The notes under the pieces: generated by a model
Told to the model about the DNA's origin: nothing
The model's database searches: none
Seen by the model: the letters and a program-made list of their open reading frames with translations, nothing else
In this document: positions 46,348-53,535 of the stretch, piece by piece
Layout of the letters: each line of letters opens with the position of its first letter
Numbering within the stretch: the stretch's first letter is position 1
NCBI GenBank assembly: GCA_902762905.1
Contig: CACWQE010000015.1
Span: forward strand, 1 to 64,000
DNA: 64,000 bases
Source of the DNA: an uncultured Lachnospiraceae bacterium
GTDB taxonomy: Bacteria > Bacillota > Clostridia > Lachnospirales > Lachnospiraceae
Direction of reading: 5' to 3'
Made by a program: the position numbers and the translations under genes

Positions 46348-46822
46348 CTTCCTTTATTTCCTCCTTAAATACTACCTCAAAGTTTGACAATTCCGCCAAT
46401 GCTTCCTTTATCTTGTCATTGAGGTATAAAAAAATCTTTGCCTTATCTGTCATGCTTGCCAATTTCTCCGCTTCCTCGGCAGGAATTGCACTTAGCCGGG
46501 TTTTAAAATTTATCAGAGTGGCAGACATAACCCTTTCTATGTCCTCTGTCCTGTGCAACTCTCCTTTTTTTACCGCTAAATCCAATTCCTCGGATTGCCT
46601 TTTTGCCTTGGTAAGTTTCGCCTTTTCTTCGTTAAGGTCTATGTTTTCCTCGTTTTCCGGGTTACGGTCCCTTAGATATGTGATGTAGGCGTGGTTGGCT
46701 TCAATCAGAGAGTATAACCCGCCCTGCTTCGGTGTCAAAATTCCTTTTTCTGTCAACCTCTCAACATTTTTAGGGGTCATTTTTAGGAATTTTGCAACGG
46801 CGTTTTTGTCATAGAGTTTCAA
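46328..46822 (-). CDS. Terminase small subunit, Nu1-like
   Basis: A 164-residue protein with an N-terminal winged helix (YDKNAVAKFLKMTPKNVERLTEKGIL) and a helical, charged C-terminal part, as in lambda Nu1, which binds cos and recruits the large subunit. It overlaps the large subunit gene by 20 bases. Confidence 0.85.
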   Translation of the reverse strand: MKLYDKNAVAKFLKMTPKNVERLTEKGILTPKQGGLYSLIEANHAYITYLRDRNPENEENIDLNEEKAKLTKAKRQSEELDLAVKKGELHRTEDIERVMSATLINFKTRLSAIPAEEAEKLASMTDKAKIFLYLNDKIKEALAELSNFEVVFKEEIKEDEEGND

Positions 46823-46987
46823 AATCCTACCCCCTTTAAAATTTTTTCGGAATTTTGGAAGTCGATTTTTTACCCCGGAATCTAGGCAAGGTTTGGGGTC
46901 ACGGCACCCGCATGGCTTTCCACCCGGCTACAGTACCTTTTGCCCTCCGCCCGCTCCGTGGCGTTGCTACTTCTTTGTTTATTATTT
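46823..46987. other. Non-coding region between two small-terminase genes, possible cos
   Basis: 165 bases with no gene, GC-rich against its surroundings (for example GGGGTCACGGCACCCGC near 46887-46903). In lambda-type phages cos lies beside the small subunit gene. No known cos sequence is recognised, so the proposal rests on position and composition. Confidence 0.3.
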
Positions 46988-47788
46988 TTATACTTCAATA
47001 TCGCTATCATCTTCGGTGTATGTATCGTCTATCTCTCCTGTGTCGGGGTCTACGTCATACTCTCCGCTTATCTTCTGTTTCATAATTGTATATCGCTTCT
47101 CTTCCAAGGATATACGGCGTTGTTCTAACTCATAGGATTTAATGCTATCCAATAGTTTAATAATGCGTCCGTGTATCTTGTTTAGTTCTGCTTCTAACTT
47201 CATTGCCCTTTCAAAGGCTGATGATTTTATGGTGGTTTCCATAGCCACATCAAGAGGGGTTGTATTGCTTCCCCTCTGTTCTTCCCCTGTATATGAGCCG
47301 TAAGGGTCGGGGTTATCCTCTGCCTTTCTAGGGGTACGCATTTCCACAACCTTATCCGTGTATAGTTCCCCTGTATCGTCATTGTTAAGTTTTGCTATAC
47401 GCTTCTTTAGGTCGTTTTCCTTGGCTATAAGGGTCTGCAATTCCCTTAACATATTTTCTGATGTATCAAGGGTCACGGATTCTATGAGGGTCTTTTCTTC
47501 CTCGGTTAATTCATCAAAATAGACACTTGAATACGCCCCGTGTGTTTCTGCGTTTCGGTTGCGTTCCGGGGCCCCGTGTCCTTTTGCGTTTTGGTTGCCC
47601 TTTTGCCCTCCCCTTTTTTTCGGCTTGTTTTCAAGTGCTTCATTCCACTTATCTATACATTTCCATTTTCTGACCTTGGCAGAATCCACGCCCAAGGCTT
47701 CGGCTATTTCCGGGTTGCTCATAATGCCCTCGGAATCTAAAAAAAGTTGCTTCGCTTTTTCTCTGTTTTCGTCCTTTTTTCTTGCCAC
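46988..47788 (-). CDS. Phage terminase small-subunit-like protein (PBSX type)
   Basis: A 266-residue protein with an N-terminal helix-turn-helix (SNPEIAEALGVDSAKVRKWKCIDKWNE) and the KRGGQKGNQNAKGHGAPERNRNAETHGAYS stretch typical of Firmicutes PBSX-type small terminase subunits. The rest is coiled coil and an acidic tail. A Nu1-like gene follows, so this phage seems to have two proteins of this kind. Confidence 0.85.
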   Translation of the reverse strand: MARKKDENREKAKQLFLDSEGIMSNPEIAEALGVDSAKVRKWKCIDKWNEALENKPKKRGGQKGNQNAKGHGAPERNRNAETHGAYSSVYFDELTEEEKTLIESVTLDTSENMLRELQTLIAKENDLKKRIAKLNNDDTGELYTDKVVEMRTPRKAEDNPDPYGSYTGEEQRGSNTTPLDVAMETTIKSSAFERAMKLEAELNKIHGRIIKLLDSIKSYELEQRRISLEEKRYTIMKQKISGEYDVDPDTGEIDDTYTEDDSDIEV

Positions 47789-47881
47789 CGTAAAACCTCC
47801 TTTCGTTTGTTTTTCTATTCTCCGCCGTTCCGTTCTCTTGGAATTATCGCATTTTTGCGAATTTTCAAAATTGCAACGTGA

Positions 47882-47920
47882 AAAGGCAGCAAGATAGACT
47901 ACTTTTATCCTGCTGCCTTT
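47882..47920 (-). terminator. Strong terminator between late control module 1 and terminase
   Basis: Stem AAAGGCAGCA (47882-47891) with TGCTGCCTTT (47911-47920), extended by GATA/TATC, followed by TTTT on the minus strand. It begins about 20 nt past the -10-like TATAAT at 47940-47945. Confidence 0.85.
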
Positions 47921-47939
47921 ATGGTATTTTCATCTTAGC

Positions 47940-47974
47940 ATTATATCATATAAAATCGGGCAATAGGGGGCAAT
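47940..47974 (-). promoter_or_regulatory. Putative late control module, copy 1
   Basis: Minus strand: ATTGCCC (47974-47968), 3 nt, ATTGCCC (47964-47958), 12 nt, TATAAT (47945-47940). It lies 2 bases after the stop of the sigma-like regulator gene and before the terminase genes, the classical place of a late promoter. Confidence 0.65.
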
Positions 47975-47976
47975 CT

Positions 47977-48456
47977 TTACTTTACAATTTCTTTTAAAAC
48001 TTTACTTTGTGATATGCTTCTGTTCCTTGCCATTTTTCCGCCTAAGACCTCTAAGGCTATGCACCTTATATTTTTGCTTTGCCGGACGCTATAGTTAATT
48101 TGTTCCGCTATGCGTTCCCATTTTTGACCTTGCAAGTAAAAACCGCAAATAATGGCTTTATGTATCGGAGATAGAGAGGTTATTTCTTTTAAAATCTCCG
48201 TCCTTAACCTCTTTAACTCCTTTATCCTGCTTTTAAGCACCTTGATACGCTCCGCCGTGTCGGTTTTTGCTAATTCGATTGCAAGTAGAGCCGTAGAATC
48301 CGATATATTATTACCATGTGGCATACCGTCATAATTTATTGCCCCTCGGGTATCATACAGGCTTTCGTACTGCTCTAGCCACTCACTCGTAACCTTTATA
48401 TCAAGGTCAATATCTTTGTAAAATTTTAAGACTGCTTCCACTTCTGAATTTTTCAT
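47977..48456 (-). CDS. Sigma-region-4-like late regulator (ArpU/RinA type)
   Basis: A 159-residue protein whose C-terminal part (LSPIHKAIICGFYLQGQKWERIAEQINYSVRQSKNIRCIALEVL) is a sigma-70 region-4-like helix-turn-helix found in phage late-gene activators of Firmicutes. The start at 48456 follows AAAGGATAGG; the longer frame would overlap the upstream gene. Its place just before the terminase genes and the ATTGCCC repeats makes it the candidate regulator of both late modules. Confidence 0.82.
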   Translation of the reverse strand: MKNSEVEAVLKFYKDIDLDIKVTSEWLEQYESLYDTRGAINYDGMPHGNNISDSTALLAIELAKTDTAERIKVLKSRIKELKRLRTEILKEITSLSPIHKAIICGFYLQGQKWERIAEQINYSVRQSKNIRCIALEVLGGKMARNRSISQSKVLKEIVK

Positions 48457-48473
48457 TTTGCCTATCCTTTCTT

Positions 48474-48812
48474 TTATGGCGGTCTGTATTTTTCCGACCA
48501 CTTGATATTTGCTATTGCCTGTCTTGGCTTTTCTGTCTTTCTACTGCTGCCGTGCCGTGTCCTCCTGTTCCTACAGGATTCGCAAATATCTTTTGATACC
48601 TCGGTAAACGCTTCCGCCAACTCTCTTAATGCGTCCGCTGCATTTGCCAATGTATCCTCAAAGGATTGCAAAAGTTGATTTATTAAATCGCACGTTTCTT
48701 TTATTCCGTTTCCGCTTATGGCGGATAGAGCAAATACGGTATTTTCTAATAATTCGCTTGCCCTATTACCGCCACAAATTAAAATTCCCTCCTTGTATTC
48801 GATACGGTCCAT
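48474..48812 (-). CDS. Hypothetical helical protein with CxxC
   Basis: A 112-residue helical protein (FEDTLANAADALRELAEAFTEVS) ending in a basic tail after CESCRNRR. Start at 48812, after AGGCGG. Function unknown; lies between parB-like and late-regulator genes. Confidence 0.7.
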   Translation of the reverse strand: MDRIEYKEGILICGGNRASELLENTVFALSAISGNGIKETCDLINQLLQSFEDTLANAADALRELAEAFTEVSKDICESCRNRRTRHGSSRKTEKPRQAIANIKWSEKYRPP

Positions 48813-48821
48813 AAGCACCGC

Positions 48822-50282
48822 CTAACCCTGTAAATAGGTCTGATATTCTCTTGTTTTATCCATAACCCATACAGATAAGGCGTTGGTTAATCTGCCCTCC
48901 CATTCTTTCGGGCAAATCTCTTTATCCTCCTGTGCCTGTGTAAGGATTGTATCCCTTACGACCTTGCCTATCATGTTATATTGACCTGTGCCGTATTTCT
49001 TACCTATCCACTCTGTAAAGGATAATCCCTTTTCCTGTGGGTCGGGTACATACTCGGGATAATCGCTCATATCTCTTTGACCCGGTAAATTCTCCGTTTC
49101 CTCTTCCTCTTCGTCAACTGCTGCCGTTGGCTCATTCATGCCGCTAAATGTTTCTCCTGCGTCCTCTTCGGTGTTTTCCTGTTCTTCCTGTTTTACTTCC
49201 GGGGTATCATCATAAGCCAAATCGCCGTTATCAATCATCAATACCACAATTTCCGCAAGGTCGGGATACTCAATTAAATAATTCTCCCAAGTCGTGTTAT
49301 TTACTAATGTCATACCCTCCGCTGCAAATCTGTAAATAAAACTCTTTCCGCCGTCATATTCTACGGTGCTGCCCTTAAAGGATTTATCAAAGAATTTCCT
49401 TAAAGCCTTTTCAACTGCTGCCACATCTGACTTAACCTTAAATACTGCTCTGTTCGCTTCTCCTGTGATAGCGTGTTTTATCGCTTCCTGTGCCTGTTCC
49501 ACCTGTTCGTCCGTGATTTCCGGCTTTTGCTCCTGCTTAACGTCCTTAATGTGCATTTCTCCTTTTTCCTCGTACTGTCTAAAGGCTTCCTGCTGTTTCT
49601 CTTCATCAAGTCGGCTAAGTTCGTGGGCGGTAGAAATACCGATATTACCTTTTTCCAACTCCTGCTTAAATTCCGGGGATAAATTATTGTCTATGGCTTC
49701 CATTCTTCCAATCTGTGTAGTGGACGTATTAAGCATTTGAGCCACAATATCACGGATACGCCCCATTTTCTCCCTTTCCTCTTTTGGCTTATCCTTGTTT
49801 TCCTCCTGTAAGGCTTTCTTGTACTCTGTCAATATCTCTTTTAACTGTTTTGCCTGCTGCACCTTTTCCCAATCGCTTAACTGTCTTGCGGTGCTATTTG
49901 TAAATATAAGTGCCAACTTGTCCTTTATCTCGTCTGATTCTTTTTTTATACGGCACGGCACTTTTCTATACTCTTCCTTACCCTCGCTTACCAATTTTAA
50001 GGCTGCCAATCTACGGCGGTGTCCTGCGATAACCTCATACTTTCCGTGTGCTTCCGGCTTTACTACTAAATTCTGCTCAATGCACCCGGCTAACTCGATT
50101 GATAACGCTAACTCTTCGATATTCTCCGTAGAGTAGAAATTATCTTTACTCGGCATTAAATCCTCTACATCAACCATTACAACGTCAAAGGTGCTTTCCT
50201 GTTCTGCCGGTCCCTCTGTTGCCTGTACTGCTGCCCCTTTGCTTTTTCCGTTCAATAAATCGTTAATATTAAATCCTGCCAT
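48822..50282 (-). CDS. ParB-family partition/nucleoid protein
   Basis: A 486-residue ParB-type CTPase: N-terminal domain with LALSIELAGCIEQNLVVKP and AGHRRRLAALKLV, followed by the central helix-turn-helix region (RIRDIVAQMLNTSTTQIGRMEAIDNNLS and GISTAHELSRLDEEKQQEA). The C-terminal 200 residues are longer than in chromosomal ParB and acidic in the middle. With the ParA gene 850 bases upstream it should form a partition system. The dispersed 19-bp palindromes are candidate binding sites. Confidence 0.9.
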   Translation of the reverse strand: MAGFNINDLLNGKSKGAAVQATEGPAEQESTFDVVMVDVEDLMPSKDNFYSTENIEELALSIELAGCIEQNLVVKPEAHGKYEVIAGHRRRLAALKLVSEGKEEYRKVPCRIKKESDEIKDKLALIFTNSTARQLSDWEKVQQAKQLKEILTEYKKALQEENKDKPKEEREKMGRIRDIVAQMLNTSTTQIGRMEAIDNNLSPEFKQELEKGNIGISTAHELSRLDEEKQQEAFRQYEEKGEMHIKDVKQEQKPEITDEQVEQAQEAIKHAITGEANRAVFKVKSDVAAVEKALRKFFDKSFKGSTVEYDGGKSFIYRFAAEGMTLVNNTTWENYLIEYPDLAEIVVLMIDNGDLAYDDTPEVKQEEQENTEEDAGETFSGMNEPTAAVDEEEEETENLPGQRDMSDYPEYVPDPQEKGLSFTEWIGKKYGTGQYNMIGKVVRDTILTQAQEDKEICPKEWEGRLTNALSVWVMDKTREYQTYLQG

Positions 50283-50724
50283 TTTCTGCTTCCTCCTTTA
50301 TCTCTGTTCTTTTCCTGTATATTCTTTCTGCGGTTCTGTCTGCTACTGTGTCCGAATCGGTCACAATTTTTTTGACCTCTTCAACTTTGTTTAATATATC
50401 CCATTTGACATTACCCATGTCTTTTGCTATTGCTCCTGTTATTCGTTCCAAAATATCCGCTATCTGCTCTCGTTTTCCTAATTCGCTTTCTAATTCTCTA
50501 ATCCTGTTTTCTAAATTCCACACATTCTCTTGTAAGTGCAAATTTTCTTCTTTTAACCTGTCGTACTCCTGTAAGGCAATCTCCACGGTCGACCCTTTAA
50601 TGTTGCTTTCTATGTACTTCCTGTACTCTTCAAGAGGTATTTGTACCATGTGTGGTGGTGTATATCCCTGCCAACCTTTTAACTCTATAAAATCTGCTGT
50701 TTCCTGTTCTTTATGTGGTGTCAT
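50269..50724 (-). CDS. Hypothetical coiled-coil protein
   Basis: A 151-residue protein: an N-terminal segment (ELKGWQGYTPPHMVQIPLEEY) and a long coiled coil (about residues 47-90), ending in a basic tail. Palindrome site 6 lies near its 3' end (VTDSDT), 65 bases before the ParB start. It overlaps the ParB gene by 14 bases. Family unknown. Confidence 0.75.
   Translation of the reverse strand: MTPHKEQETADFIELKGWQGYTPPHMVQIPLEEYRKYIESNIKGSTVEIALQEYDRLKEENLHLQENVWNLENRIRELESELGKREQIADILERITGAIAKDMGNVKWDILNKVEEVKKIVTDSDTVADRTAERIYRKRTEIKEEAENGRI
50347..50365. promoter_or_regulatory. 19-bp dispersed palindrome, site 6
   Basis: TGTGTCCGAATCGGTCACA, exact copy, just upstream of the ParB gene. Confidence 0.78.
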
Positions 50725-50909
50725 TCCGCCTTACCTCTCTTTCTCGGTATGCAACCCTCGCAATCCTCGGTATCTCTTAACTTACTGATTTTGCAACCGC
50801 CTTTATGAAACCGCATTTTTGATATATGCCTGCTACAGTTCGTGTTATCGCAACGATTATCGCAAAATGTAGGGTAATTATCCGTGTTTATAATAATAAG
50901 TCCGCCCAT
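50721..50909 (-). CDS. Small cysteine-rich protein
   Basis: A 62-residue protein with cysteines in CDNRCDNTNC, GGCK and DCEGC spacing, likely a zinc-binding fold. Basic C-terminus. Function unknown. Confidence 0.7.
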   Translation of the reverse strand: MGGLIIINTDNYPTFCDNRCDNTNCSRHISKMRFHKGGCKISKLRDTEDCEGCIPRKRGKAE

Positions 50910-50910
50910 T

Positions 50911-51126
50911 CTATCTATACTCCTTTCCTGTAACTTTATCCTTTAGAACGATACGCCCTACCAACTCAAACCCTGTAAGGCTGATTATCTGCTTTAGCAT
51001 TGTAATAAGAGTTGTTACCGCTGCGTTACGCTCTCTTTCCTCTTTTCTTTCTTCCTTGGCAACCGTTCCTATTGCTTCGCCTGCCGTTGGGTCGGGGTAT
51101 CCCTCTTTATTCTTGTATCCTCCCAT
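50911..51126 (-). CDS. Small hypothetical protein after ParA
   Basis: A 71-residue protein (MGGYKNKEGYPDPTAGEAIG). I start at 51126, which follows TTGGAGG and lies 1 base from the ParA stop; the longer open frame overlaps ParA and has no ribosome site. Proteins with this opening accompany ParA on clostridial phages and elements. Confidence 0.78.
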   Translation of the reverse strand: MGGYKNKEGYPDPTAGEAIGTVAKEERKEERERNAAVTTLITMLKQIISLTGFELVGRIVLKDKVTGKEYR

Positions 51127-51127
51127 G

Positions 51128-51880
51128 CTATACCTCCAAATATTCTCTAACAAACGCTTTGTAATCTCTTGCGGCCCCGGAACGTGGCGAATACTCCATA
51201 AGGCTTTCATTGGTAAATGTAACCTCGTCTGCCTTTTCTGTCCTGCGTATGTGGGTTTTAAATACCGGGTATCGCTGATTCTGTAACCATTCCTCGCCCT
51301 GTCGGCATACATCACGGTTATAGAACATTGTCACAAGGCAACCTCTAAACTTTAACTTAGGGTTTAACTGCTTGGCGTTGTTTATCTGTTCTTCCAACTC
51401 GTCCATACCGTCAAAGGCGTATCCGTCAATCTTAATCGGTATAATAACCTCGTCTGCTGCCACAAGGGCATTGATAACGGATATATTTATATCCGGCGGA
51501 CAATCAATAATGCAGTAATCGTAATTGTCCTTGACCCTCTCCAATTCCTCGGAAAGTATAGTAACCTGCTGCCTGTCCTCGTCCTTAATAACCATGAGAT
51601 TAGCGGTTAATAAGTGCATATTGGCAGGAATCGCATATAATCCGTTTGTAGCCGTTTCCTGTGTTACCGCTTCTATGTTCTGCTGCCCTGTCAGAATATC
51701 CGCAAGGCTCGGCTTTTCATAACTCCACACTCCGCAAGCCTTGGATAAATTGCCCTGCTTGTCGTTGTCAATGACTAATACCCTCTTTCCGTAGTCTGTG
51801 GCTAAGATATGAGCCATATTTACCGTTGTTGTGGTCTTGGCACAACCGCCTTTCATGTTGATAATTGCAATAGTTTTCAT
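51128..51880 (-). CDS. ParA-family ATPase
   Basis: A 250-residue ParA/Soj-type ATPase: deviant Walker A NMKGGCAKTTTTVNMA (KGGCAKTT, with Ala in place of the usual Gly), VLVIDNDKQGNLSKACG as A' motif and YDYCIIDCPPDINI as Walker B. No N-terminal DNA-binding extension, so it is a Soj-like (type Ib) form. It overlaps the 51877 gene by 4 nt and heads the run to ParB. Confidence 0.92.
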   Translation of the reverse strand: MKTIAIINMKGGCAKTTTTVNMAHILATDYGKRVLVIDNDKQGNLSKACGVWSYEKPSLADILTGQQNIEAVTQETATNGLYAIPANMHLLTANLMVIKDEDRQQVTILSEELERVKDNYDYCIIDCPPDINISVINALVAADEVIIPIKIDGYAFDGMDELEEQINNAKQLNPKLKFRGCLVTMFYNRDVCRQGEEWLQNQRYPVFKTHIRRTEKADEVTFTNESLMEYSPRSGAARDYKAFVREYLEV

Positions 51881-52140
51881 TCGCCTTTACCTCCTGTTAA
51901 TACTCTTTGTGCTTCTCTAAAATCTCTTTTCTTGATTGCCCTAAGAATCCGGGCAAATACCGCCCCTGCCTGTCTGCCTAACTCTTTGTTCATAAAGTCC
52001 AAATCCTCGGCGGTAAATATCTTCTTTGCGTCCGGGTGGTTTATCATATCCCGAACCTGTAAGACTTCTACACCGCATAGGGTTCTTGCTCCACTTTTGA
52101 AATATTCCCTATCTTCCTGTGTCATTGGTATTTTTCCCAT
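51877..52140 (-). CDS. Hypothetical protein upstream of ParA
   Basis: An 87-residue helical protein (TQEDREYFKSGARTLCGVEVLQVRDMINHPDAKKIF). Overlaps the ParA start by 4 nt and follows AGGAGG. Function unknown; first gene of the par operon. Confidence 0.75.
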   Translation of the reverse strand: MGKIPMTQEDREYFKSGARTLCGVEVLQVRDMINHPDAKKIFTAEDLDFMNKELGRQAGAVFARILRAIKKRDFREAQRVLTGGKGE

Positions 52141-52473
52141 TGGCTACCTCCTGCGTGTGCATTGCACACTTTATACAATCTCTAAAGGCTTAGGCACTCT
52201 ATAAGGTGTGCAATAGCCTTTTCTTAGGTGGACTTCTCGGCATATAATCCACCGCCTTTCTCGGCGTATGTGATAGGCGTTGCAATTTTTCACATTAAAA
52301 AATTACGAAAAACCTGTTGACCTGCTATACACTCTCTAGTATGGTGTACCCACTGCTATTTTTTTCACTCTATCCCTGCTACGGCTATTGGCTTGCCCTC
52401 GTCAGAAAACAGGTTGCCGACCTGTCTTGACGGCTCGGGGCGTTTGCCCCTTACCGTTTCGGCTGTTTTCCGT
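52141..52473. promoter_or_regulatory. Intergenic control region of the par operon
   Basis: No standard gene. It holds a perfect palindrome GTGTGCATTGCACAC (52155-52169) just before the par operon ribosome site. A TATAAA-like -10 stands directly upstream of it on the minus strand. A 14-codon frame (52199-52243, MPRSPPKKRLLHTL) has an AAAGGCGG ribosome site. A plus-strand promoter-like pair, TTGACC (52317-52322) and TATGGT (52340-52345), is spaced 17 bp. Confidence 0.5.
52155..52169. promoter_or_regulatory. Palindromic operator candidate of the par operon
   Basis: GTGTGCA, T, TGCACAC: perfect 7-bp arms. One arm (GTGTGCAAT) recurs 45 bp upstream. Autoregulation of par operons by ParA or ParB is common; the binder here is unknown. 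Confidence 0.5.
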
Positions 52474-52713
52474 CTATGCGTTTAATGCTTCGTAAATATC
52501 CATTCCTAAATCATTTCTTATCTGTTCGTCTTTCATTGCTACCATAAAGAAACAATTTGTTAATATTCCTACTTTTACCTGTTCCCACTCTTCACGACTT
52601 AATCCTTTTTCCTCTGCCTTTTCGGCTAACATTGTCATAACCTCTTGTGCTTTATCGTTGTTTGTAAGAATATCTGCTATTTTACCTACCGTTTCCTGTG
52701 TTCTCTTCATCAT
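52474..52713 (-). CDS. Small hypothetical protein
   Basis: A 79-residue helical protein (VGKIADILTNNDKAQEVMTMLAEKAEEKGLSREEWEQV). GGAGG lies 8 nt before the start. Its promoter carries the RHH operator in its spacer, so it belongs to that regulon. Function unknown. Confidence 0.72.
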   Translation of the reverse strand: MMKRTQETVGKIADILTNNDKAQEVMTMLAEKAEEKGLSREEWEQVKVGILTNCFFMVAMKDEQIRNDLGMDIYEALNA

Positions 52714-52755
52714 ATCTTTATTACCTCCGTCTGTTTTCCTTTGATGATTATATTA

Positions 52756-52782
52756 TATACTTCCGTAAGTATAAAAACAACC
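52756..52782 (-). promoter_or_regulatory. RHH-controlled promoter of the 52713 gene
   Basis: Minus strand TTGTTT, 17 bp, TATAAT, with the palindrome TATACTTACGGAAGTATA (52756-52773) in the spacer. About 40 bp around it match the plus-strand promoter at 19472-19520 almost base for base, including the bases down to AAAGGAA. Confidence 0.7.
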
Positions 52783-52798
52783 CGGTAAAATAAACAAA

Positions 52799-52843
52799 TA
52801 TACTTCCGTAAGATTGTGCAATATGTATACTTCCGTAAGATTA
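52799..52843. promoter_or_regulatory. Two further RHH operator sites
   Basis: TATACTTCCGTAAG at 52799-52812 and 52826-52839; the right arms are imperfect (AAGATT). The second touches the stop codon of the upstream gene. Confidence 0.55.
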
Positions 52844-53128
52844 TTTCTTTTTATCTTCCATCTCCTGCCGTTTTTCTTTCAGATATTCCAAATACTCGCC
52901 GTATGTCATTCCCGGAGGGGTTATTTTCTTCTGTTGTTCCTGTGCCTGCTGCACCTTTTGGCTTAATACTGCTGCCTTTGATACTTTTTTGGGTTCTTCT
53001 TGTTTCGGTGGCTCTACTGCTACTATCCCTAACCGCCTTGCCTGTCGGTTCGGCTTTGCGGTATTGTATGTAATCTTGTTTTCCTGTCTAAACTGTGGTT
53101 TCTTCCTCTTTGTCTTTTTCTTTGCCAT
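52841..53128 (-). CDS. Basic hypothetical protein
   Basis: A 95-residue, very lysine-rich protein (MAKKKTKRKKPQFRQENK), helical toward the C-terminus. Possibly nucleic-acid-binding. It overlaps the zinc-ribbon gene by 41 bases, which is large but both have usable ribosome sites. Confidence 0.62.
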   Translation of the reverse strand: MAKKKTKRKKPQFRQENKITYNTAKPNRQARRLGIVAVEPPKQEEPKKVSKAAVLSQKVQQAQEQQKKITPPGMTYGEYLEYLKEKRQEMEDKKK

Positions 53129-53342
53129 GCGTACCGCTCCTTTCTAAATCCTCTGCAATCTCTAACAGACTTTCCATACACTCCTTTATATTCGTGTCGG
53201 TCCCTGCCGTAATACTTAGTACGTTGCTTATCTGCTTTAATCTTTTTATCTGTTCTGGGTCAACTGCTGCCCTTTGCAAACACTCGGGGCAGACTTCCAC
53301 GACCTCCAACGCTTTTTTACCGCATATATGGCATTTACTCAT
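53088..53342 (-). CDS. Zinc-ribbon hypothetical protein
   Basis: An 84-residue protein with an N-terminal CHICGKKALEVVEVCPECLQ zinc ribbon and a helical remainder. Function unknown. Confidence 0.72.
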   Translation of the reverse strand: MSKCHICGKKALEVVEVCPECLQRAAVDPEQIKRLKQISNVLSITAGTDTNIKECMESLLEIAEDLERSGTHGKEKDKEEETTV

Positions 53343-53346
53343 ATTA

Positions 53347-53535
53347 TCAACCCCTTATTTCTAATCCTGCTGCCACTCCACACGCTATTAAATAACTCAT
53401 AAGCAATGTAAAGGCTATAAATGATACTGTTACGATTATCAGCACTATTAAGGCTTTCTTTAGAAACGGCTTCGCCCTTTCTTTCCACCAATACTTAAAT
53501 ACCGTTTTATAAAACGCTTTGGTTTTCTCTTTCAT
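53347..53535 (-). CDS. Small single-span membrane protein
   Basis: A 62-residue protein: basic amphipathic N-terminus and one membrane helix (about residues 27-57). Overlaps the methyltransferase 3' end by 29 bases. Function unknown. Confidence 0.65.
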   Translation of the reverse strand: MKEKTKAFYKTVFKYWWKERAKPFLKKALIVLIIVTVSFIAFTLLMSYLIACGVAAGLEIRG

